Positions 14,768 through 20,044 of a DNA stretch of 20,044 nt are shown here, in pieces. Source of the DNA: Bacteroidetes/Chlorobi group bacterium ChocPot_Mid (lineage in GTDB: Bacteria > Bacteroidota > Ignavibacteria > Kapaibacteriales > UBA2268). How positions within the stretch are numbered: position 1 is the first letter of the stretch; every line of letters starts with the position of its first letter. A program made the translations under genes and the position numbers. Below the pieces are notes generated by a model. That model saw only the letters and a list, made by a program, of their open reading frames with translations, was not told the origin of the DNA and searched no databases. The stretch covers positions 1-20,044 of the forward strand of contig RCNQ01000054.1 in the NCBI GenBank assembly GCA_003731675.1. The letters are read 5' to 3'.

Positions 14768-16864
14768 CTACCGACTAATTATCAACTTTTCTGCAATTAT
14801 CAAATTGCTAATATAAAATTTTATTACATAAAAACCATTAGGAATTTTACTTATTTCTAATCTTTGTATATTTTCAACATTTGTTTTCCAGTGGTTGAGG
14901 CTCATAATTTCATAACCCAACATATCACTGATTACAATTTTCTCGATTATCTGTTCTGTTTCATTCTTGATAATCAGAAAATCACCTGCTGGATTAGGAT
15001 AAATAACTACTCTTTCATCTGTAATGTATTCTTCAACAGGCACTTCTATCGGGTCAGACATATCAGACTTACAGCCATTTGAATCTGTAAACTGAACTGT
15101 ATATACTTCGCTTTCAAATGGAGGGAATAGTACTTTACCATTTGCACCTTCAATTGCATTGCCTGATGCATACCATTGATTGCCATAATCATAATTCGAG
15201 CTTAAACCCGAATCAATTACACTAATAATCGGCTTTGCAGGTTTGGGATTAACAATTATTGTTCTTGTCTTTTTTGCTTCACAGCCAAAATCGTTGGTAT
15301 AAGAGTAAGTTATTTCGTGAGAGCCAACTCCTGCCCTGTCAGGGTAAAAATAGCCCATATCAACACCTGTACCCACATAAGCTCCACCATCTGGTTCAGC
15401 CATATTCAAGGACAATGGCTTATCATTTTCACATATCTCTCCTAATTCCGGGAAAACTATTTCAGGTATCGGATTTATTGTTACAGCCAATTCCACTGAG
15501 TCCCTGTTCCCTGAACCAAACTCCGTAATAATGTATTTGACTTCACCGCTACCGGCAACTCCCCATTTTACATTAATACTAAATCCATTGTCAGCACCAA
15601 TAATATTCCCGCCTGCAACAAACCACCTGATATAAGTATTGCTAACAGTATCAGTCGAATAAGTTTCAGTGGCACCTGAGCACACATTTTCCTTACCCTT
15701 AATTTTTCCTGCCGGTAGTGATGGATTAATTGTTACATCAAGTTTAGCTGTGTCACTGCAATCAGTTGTCAGATAATACTTAATCAATCTGAGCTGTCCG
15801 TTACCGGGTTGCCCCCAGGTTACATAAACACTGTCTCGGGTGGAATCCTGCATTGTCCCTCCGCTTACCTGCCAGCGACATGCTGTACCAGTCTCAAAAA
15901 TGGATTTATAAAGCATCTTTTTACCCGAAAAAGCATTACTGCTCCCAATGATTTGAGCTATCGGGGTAGCATGAACTATAACCGTTTTTCTTTCTTTGGC
16001 TGTACATCCATATTCATTTGTTTTTTGTAATTCAATCCAGCCGCTACCTGCATAATTCCATTTTACTCTCGCAACTGAAGCATCAGAGTATAAAATAGTT
16101 CCTCCCTGACAAAGCCAATCGCTCGCCGCCACTGAACCCGGTGCAGGAATGTATTCAACAATTTCATCAGCACATACCTCATATTTCCCTGAAGAAATTT
16201 TTGCTTCCGGTGCAAACTTGACCGATATATCTACAGTCATCGTATCAGCACAAGCTGTAATCCCGTTCCTCTTAATTAGTTGCAAAGTTCCCGATGTATC
16301 AGTTCCCCAAATCACATAAACAGTGGTTGCAGTGCTGTTTCCCTGTATTTGTCCTCCGTTTGCAATCCATTGATAAGTAAACCCCAATTCACTATTAGTC
16401 GAATACGCATAAGACTGATTAGAACACGGCTCTAAGTTACCTTCGATATTCAAAACAGGTAATTCATAAATAGTAATATTCGTTCCATTGTCAGTCCCTG
16501 TAACAGGTGGCAATGAGCCCACAACTCTTACCCTGTAAGCATGACCTTCCTGAAGATTTTTCGGCAGACTTGCTAAAATTGCCCCGGATGTTACTGAATT
16601 CAGTGTACCTATTACCGTCGGTGTTGTGAAATTTCCGTTAGCATCTGAAAGCTCAACCGAAAATATGTTCCCTGGGTCAAAGTCATTACTGACTGTAAAA
16701 GAAACATTCAACTTTGAACCTGCACATATTGACGTTACTACGGGATTTGTCGTTATTGTTGGCAAATCCAAGGGAGTCTCCTTCTTGTCCTTTGCAATCG
16801 CCTGTAATTGCAAAGAAATCAATAAAGTAAAAATCAATCCTATATATTTCATTAATCCTAACAT
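14768..16864 (-). CDS. T9SS-secreted protein with PKD/Ig-like repeats and type A sorting domain
   Basis: A 698-residue exported protein. Residues 1-24 form a signal peptide (likely cleavage after AIA-24). A first Ig-like region spans about 35-135. Four PKD-like repeats follow (about 143-215, 222-298, 301-379, 385-464). Each has a Trp, a GG pair and a V-x-W strand: W166…GG, W250…GG, W331…GG and W414…GG, with VIWG, VKWN, VTWG and VKWG. Two more Ig-like segments span 468-540 and 541-608. The C-terminal domain (617-698) starts VVIYPNPAGDFLII and ends AEKLIISR, the type A sorting signal recognised by the Bacteroidota type IX secretion system. The protein is thus probably released or attached at the cell surface; no catalytic domain is seen, so adhesion or a structural role is plausible. 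The start is set by AGGAGGTG at 16874-16867. Confidence 0.88.
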   Translation of the reverse strand: MLGLMKYIGLIFTLLISLQLQAIAKDKKETPLDLPTITTNPVVTSICAGSKLNVSFTVSNDFDPGNIFSVELSDANGNFTTPTVIGTLNSVTSGAILASLPKNLQEGHAYRVRVVGSLPPVTGTDNGTNITIYELPVLNIEGNLEPCSNQSYAYSTNSELGFTYQWIANGGQIQGNSTATTVYVIWGTDTSGTLQLIKRNGITACADTMTVDISVKFAPEAKISSGKYEVCADEIVEYIPAPGSVAASDWLCQGGTILYSDASVARVKWNYAGSGWIELQKTNEYGCTAKERKTVIVHATPIAQIIGSSNAFSGKKMLYKSIFETGTACRWQVSGGTMQDSTRDSVYVTWGQPGNGQLRLIKYYLTTDCSDTAKLDVTINPSLPAGKIKGKENVCSGATETYSTDTVSNTYIRWFVAGGNIIGADNGFSINVKWGVAGSGEVKYIITEFGSGNRDSVELAVTINPIPEIVFPELGEICENDKPLSLNMAEPDGGAYVGTGVDMGYFYPDRAGVGSHEITYSYTNDFGCEAKKTRTIIVNPKPAKPIISVIDSGLSSNYDYGNQWYASGNAIEGANGKVLFPPFESEVYTVQFTDSNGCKSDMSDPIEVPVEEYITDERVVIYPNPAGDFLIIKNETEQIIEKIVISDMLGYEIMSLNHWKTNVENIQRLEISKIPNGFYVIKFYISNLIIAEKLIISR

Positions 16865-16866
16865 AG

Positions 16867-16874
16867 CACCTCCT
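16867..16874 (-). promoter_or_regulatory. Strong ribosome binding site of the T9SS cargo gene
   Basis: On the - strand AGGAGGTG is a near-perfect anti-16S match, with only 4 bases between GGAGG and ATG 16864. The next in-frame ATG (16852) would be 16 bases away, so ATG 16864 is preferred although the spacing is short. Confidence 0.7.
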
Positions 16875-16947
16875 GCAAAATGTCATCTTTTATTCGTCTA
16901 AATTATTAAATTCTTCTGAAATATGCTATTATTCATTCAAATTTTTC

Positions 16948-16976
16948 TTGATTTAATCAGAAATTATTTAAATTTG
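16948..16976 (+). promoter_or_regulatory. Promoter of the glycosyltransferase-bshC operon
   Basis: TTG (16948-16950), an 18-base spacer and TAAATTTG (16969-16976) fit the Bacteroidota -33/-7 pattern, about 45 bases before GTG 17021. Confidence 0.55.
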
Positions 16977-17020
16977 TAAGATATTTCCAAATAAATTATG
17001 TAATTAAATCAGGGAAAAAA

Positions 17021-18583
17021 GTGAATAATAAAATTAATTTTCTTCTGTGGCTCTTGATAGGAATTCTGCTTTTACCGATTTTATTTTTTCCGGTTTCACC
17101 CGATTCCTCTATCTATCTTGACTCAGGAAGAATCATTGCCAATGGCGGAAAACTTTATGTTGATAATATTGATTTGAAACAACCGCTGATTTATTATGTT
17201 TTCGCCCTTGTCTATCTCCTTTTTGGATATAGCGAAATTACAATCAGACTTTTTGATTACCTCTGGCAATTTGCAACAATTATTTCTCTGTTCTTTCTTG
17301 TTTCAAAATCAATAAACAAGAAAACAGCATATATTTCAGCAATCCTTTACGCTTTATTTTATCCTACTCTCGGCTACTCTCAATCGGCACAATGCGAAAC
17401 TTTCGTAGCTCTGCCCTTAGTCTGGATGATTTATTTTCTGACGTTCCACAGAAAAAAGAACATTTTCATTTTTATCTCTGGTCTCTTAATCGGCTTGATT
17501 GCAGGTTTGAAGCTGACTTTCATTGTGATTTTTTTCGCTGTTATTATTTATATTTTTGTTGATAAAAAAGACAGAAAATCTCAGTTTCTTAGTACATCAA
17601 TTTTAACTTTCGGAACAATATTGGGTTTCGCTCTATCTATCTTTCCCTTAATAGACTCAGAAATTTATCACGGCTATACTCTGGTCTTCAAATACCTTTT
17701 GTATTATTCATCAACCGAAGCCAATTTAATTGAAACTCTCAAATTGATGATTAAAAACACAGGTATAATTCTCGGTGACAGGTATTCGATGCTATTTACA
17801 GTCTCTATGCTGACAGGCATTTATTACTTTATTAAAATCACTTTTGGAAAAAAGAAAAAAGTCCGAAGATTACTAAACCTTTCATTGCTACTTATATTCT
17901 TCCTGTTTCTGAGCGTTGTAGCAGAAAGAAAATTCTGGGATTATCATTATGCAAGAATGTTTTTGCCAATGTTCATTTTCTCTGCTGTGGGTTTGATTAT
18001 CTCATACAAAAAAACAATGTTATTTTACAAAAAAGGTGATACATATCTGAAAGCTTTGATTATTGCAATTGCTTTGTGCTTTTTTATCTTATCACCTGCA
18101 TCAAGATGGTTGAATTCAGCTCGGACAGCTTATTTGTATTTCACAAATTCAGAAAAATACGATGCTCTTTTCTCTGAATATATCTCAGGTGTTTACATTC
18201 CCCTTCGTAGCCAGCACAAGCTCATTGCTGAAAAAATCAACGGAGAAATTAAACCTGACGATTTGGTCATTATCGTATCAACTGGTTCAAATGCTATTAA
18301 TCATTTCCTGAAAACCGAAAATATCTCGGCTTTCAGAAATTCACAATTCATTTTCAACCCAATGAAATTTCCTGAATGGGATTACCGTTTCAGCAAGGAA
18401 ATCAGACAGGCAGACTGGGTGGTAGTTCAAACTGATGACAGCCGTGAGCAGGTAATCGGCGAAGATATTTCAAGCTGGGATATGCTTAAAAAAGACACTG
18501 ATAATCTTAATTTTCTCATTCGCAACTTCTTTCTTTTCGACAAAGTCGGCAATTTCTTAATATTCAAAAGGAATTTCCCATGA
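17021..18583 (+). CDS. Membrane glycosyltransferase, GT39/ArnT-like
   Basis: This 520-residue polytopic protein resembles the dolichyl-phosphate-mannose mannosyltransferase/ArnT superfamily (GT-C fold). Such enzymes move a sugar from a lipid-phosphate carrier to lipid A, glycans or proteins on the outer face of the inner membrane. After the first helix (about 7-25) comes the typical first periplasmic loop: SPDSSIYLDSGRIIANGGKL, then KQPLIYYVFAL. D28 is the candidate catalytic acid, though the usual DE/DD pair reads DS here. About ten further hydrophobic segments extend to about residue 365, followed by a soluble C-terminal domain (about 370-520). GTG 17021 has AGGGA at 17011-17015. Its stop overlaps the bshC start as ATGA. 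Donor and acceptor cannot be told from the sequence. Confidence 0.8.
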   Translation: MNNKINFLLWLLIGILLLPILFFPVSPDSSIYLDSGRIIANGGKLYVDNIDLKQPLIYYVFALVYLLFGYSEITIRLFDYLWQFATIISLFFLVSKSINKKTAYISAILYALFYPTLGYSQSAQCETFVALPLVWMIYFLTFHRKKNIFIFISGLLIGLIAGLKLTFIVIFFAVIIYIFVDKKDRKSQFLSTSILTFGTILGFALSIFPLIDSEIYHGYTLVFKYLLYYSSTEANLIETLKLMIKNTGIILGDRYSMLFTVSMLTGIYYFIKITFGKKKKVRRLLNLSLLLIFFLFLSVVAERKFWDYHYARMFLPMFIFSAVGLIISYKKTMLFYKKGDTYLKALIIAIALCFFILSPASRWLNSARTAYLYFTNSEKYDALFSEYISGVYIPLRSQHKLIAEKINGEIKPDDLVIIVSTGSNAINHFLKTENISAFRNSQFIFNPMKFPEWDYRFSKEIRQADWVVVQTDDSREQVIGEDISSWDMLKKDTDNLNFLIRNFFLFDKVGNFLIFKRNFP

Positions 18584-19935
18584 CAAAGAAAATTAAATTC
18601 GAAGACTTACCAGGTTTCTCAAAACTTTTTGTCAAGCAGGTAAATCAAATTACTTCTCCTACAAATTTATTTATTTCACAAAATAACAACGACTCTGCCG
18701 AAAGCAAAATATCTCTCCTTTCTGATTTTTCAATTAGCAATAATTTAATCACTATAATAGCAAATACAGCCAGAAAGCTGAAATCCTCAGAACAGCAAAG
18801 AGAAAATATACGATTACTCCAAAGCAATAATTCTTTTGTTTGCACTGCTACAATCAAACCTGCATTTACAGGTGGTCCGTCAAATATAATGCTGAAATTA
18901 TTATCTGTTTTCCTCCAATCTGAAAATCTGAAGAAGCGTTTTAAAAAATTCAATTTCATTCCGATTCTCTGGATTGATGACGACGTACACGACAATCTCG
19001 AATCTTCACAATGCTATGTCTTCTCACATAGCGGGCATATTCTTAACTTCTCTTGCTCAAAAGACGCATCAAAAACAGACAGAACTGCAATACACAAGAA
19101 AATATTCAACAATGAGATTAATAGCATAATTAAACAAATAACAGATATTCTTCCTGACTCCCAAAGGAAACCGAGAGTTTCAGAGTTGCTCAAAAATGCT
19201 TACCAAACGGACTATTCTTGGAGCTTTGCATCAACAAAAATGCTGAATTCTTTGTTTAAGTATCTCGGCGTTTTATTCATTTTTTCAAGCGATGTCCGAA
19301 AATCAGGACTATTCAATAACCTTATTGCAAAGGAACTTTCTGAAAGAGGAAAAACATTTGAGCTGATAAAAACCACACAGACAAAATTAAAAAAATTTGA
19401 TATTGATATTCCCGATAAATCCTATTCTTACAATCTCAACATGCATATTCAAAATCAGGTGCAAAAATGTACAAAAAAAGAATCAATGAAATTCACTGAT
19501 TACTCACCTAACATTATGCTTCGTTCAGTCTTCGAAGATTCGCTTCTGCCAGTTGTTTCAAGAATCTGTTCGCCGAGTGAGTTTATTTACTCCCTGCTTT
19601 TAGATGATATTTATAATCACTTTGAAACAATCAAACCCGCACATCTTCCAAGATTTTCAGCTACCTTCATTGACGCTCAGACAAAAAGCTTTATACAAGA
19701 GACAGGCACAGATTTAAAAGAGGTCATCTCAGGTTACAAAAGATTGCAAAAGATGATGGAGAATAACGAAAATATCAGAAAAGCTTTAAACTGGCTTTAC
19801 CCAAATGAAAACCTGCAGGAAAGATTAATTTCTATGGTCAATATTTTTTCTGCTTCAGGAAAACAATTTGCTATTAGAACTGTCCGAAAATTATCAAATA
19901 ATGAACCTGCAAAACACTTCATCATAAACATATAA
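18580..19935 (+). CDS. bshC: BshC-like protein (bacillithiol cysteine-adding enzyme family), short and divergent
   Basis: BshC is thought to ligate cysteine to glucosaminyl-malate in the last step of bacillithiol synthesis. The call rests on three blocks. FTGGPSNIMLKLL (96-108) corresponds to the usual GQQ…GGP…K region. IPILWIDDDVHDNLES (127-142) corresponds to the FW…EDHD…E block. YSPNIMLRSVFEDSLLPVV (308-326), continuing SPSEFIYSLL and LPRFSATFID, corresponds to the family's SPNxxLRPxxQDxxLP…GPxEixY…PR. The C-terminal NLQERL (411-416) is also typical. At 451 residues it is about 80 shorter than usual, mainly because the C-terminal coiled-coil segment before NLQERL is reduced to about 40 residues. 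The conserved QQ, one acidic residue of EDHD and a Gly of GGP.E are replaced. AAGGA at 18568-18572 precedes ATG 18580, which overlaps the preceding stop by 4 bases. Confidence 0.82.
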   Translation: MTKKIKFEDLPGFSKLFVKQVNQITSPTNLFISQNNNDSAESKISLLSDFSISNNLITIIANTARKLKSSEQQRENIRLLQSNNSFVCTATIKPAFTGGPSNIMLKLLSVFLQSENLKKRFKKFNFIPILWIDDDVHDNLESSQCYVFSHSGHILNFSCSKDASKTDRTAIHKKIFNNEINSIIKQITDILPDSQRKPRVSELLKNAYQTDYSWSFASTKMLNSLFKYLGVLFIFSSDVRKSGLFNNLIAKELSERGKTFELIKTTQTKLKKFDIDIPDKSYSYNLNMHIQNQVQKCTKKESMKFTDYSPNIMLRSVFEDSLLPVVSRICSPSEFIYSLLLDDIYNHFETIKPAHLPRFSATFIDAQTKSFIQETGTDLKEVISGYKRLQKMMENNENIRKALNWLYPNENLQERLISMVNIFSASGKQFAIRTVRKLSNNEPAKHFIINI

Positions 19936-19965
19936 AAAAAGGACTGCCTTGTTCAGACAGCCCTT
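19934..19965 (-). terminator. Intrinsic terminator of the - strand gene at the right edge
   Basis: A 10-bp stem (19939-19948 with 19956-19965) has a 7-base loop. On the - strand every position pairs if two G-U wobbles are allowed, and it is followed by seven Us (19940-19934). On the + strand the same two positions are A/C mismatches and the T-run is interrupted, so it mainly serves the leftward transcript, though it may weakly stop bshC too. Confidence 0.8.
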
Positions 19966-19985
19966 GTTTATTAAATAAAGTAACT

Positions 19986-20044
19986 TTACTCAACAACTGC
20001 AACAGACAGTTTTACCGTTTGTCCGTTTGCTGATGCTGTAATAT
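19986..20044 (-). CDS. C-terminal end of an unidentified protein (cut by the window edge)
   Basis: On the - strand one frame enters from the right edge and reads ITASANGQTVKLSVAVVE before a TAA stop (19988-19986). The other two - strand frames stop within the segment (one at TAA, one at TGA). The beta-strand-like, Val-rich ending is protein-like, and a terminator well formed only on this strand lies 20 bases downstream. Only 18 codons are visible, so no family can be named; an exported beta-sandwich or a similar fold is possible. Confidence 0.6.
   Translation of the reverse strand, partial: ITASANGQTVKLSVAVVE

Noticed and set aside
14669..14860. 63-codon + strand frame with peptide LTTKHSKFFCKVTQ
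   Set aside because: It is produced by the CAAAG-type intergenic repeat and runs into the antisense end of the T9SS gene; no ribosome binding site.
1..20044. CRISPR array, tRNA genes, insertion sequences
   Set aside because: No regularly spaced direct repeats with spacers, no cloverleaf sequences and no transposase or integrase frames were seen.

Overview
The window is a low-GC chromosomal segment of an aerobic or microaerobic bacterium from Bacteroidota or a close sister phylum (the Ignavibacteria/Kapabacteria side is possible). The evidence is an alternative complex III (ACIII) operon, a type IX secretion (T9SS) sorting domain, a BshC-type bacillithiol enzyme, a Fcl with the insertion common in Bacteroidota, and several TAnnTTTG promoter boxes of the Bacteroidota type. 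No rRNA, tRNA, CRISPR array, transposase or integrase was seen.

Layout. (1) 1-6272: the 3' part of an ACIII operon on the + strand: actB (5' truncated), actC, a fused actD-actE, actF and a membrane-anchored cytochrome c. It is closed by a perfect 14-bp hairpin terminator that can serve both strands. (2) 6278-8362, - strand: fcl then a menA-like prenyltransferase, probably one transcript running into the same terminator. (3) 8470-9811: mtaB (+), whose stop region overlaps tail to tail with a small SdpI-like gene. (4) 9804-10513, - strand: an SdpR-like ArsR repressor and a half-length SdpI-like membrane protein, with a readable promoter and a possible operator. (5) 10543-13405: a glutaminyl cyclase lipoprotein and aspS, the latter ending inside a 7-bp tandem repeat. 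(6) 13588-16874, - strand: a lipoprotein with a C-terminal segment resembling an outer-membrane barrel, and a 698-residue T9SS cargo with four PKD/Ig-like repeats. (7) 16948-19935: a GT39/ArnT-like membrane glycosyltransferase translationally coupled to a short, divergent bshC. (8) 19934-20044: a terminator and the last 18 codons of a - strand gene cut by the window edge.

How the parts fit. ACIII oxidises menaquinol and passes electrons to cytochrome c. The neighbouring MenA-like enzyme makes the menaquinone precursor, so regions 1 and 2 share the quinone pool, although no terminal oxidase genes follow actF here. The cyclase, lipoprotein, T9SS cargo, Fcl and glycosyltransferase all concern the cell envelope. 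The SdpR/SdpI pair looks like an envelope-stress or peptide-immunity module.

Nothing here is clearly a wholly new system. The points most worth checking are the actD-actE fusion, the half-length SdpI with its possible autoregulatory operator, the divergent BshC coupled to a GT39 enzyme, and the lipoprotein/barrel hybrid.
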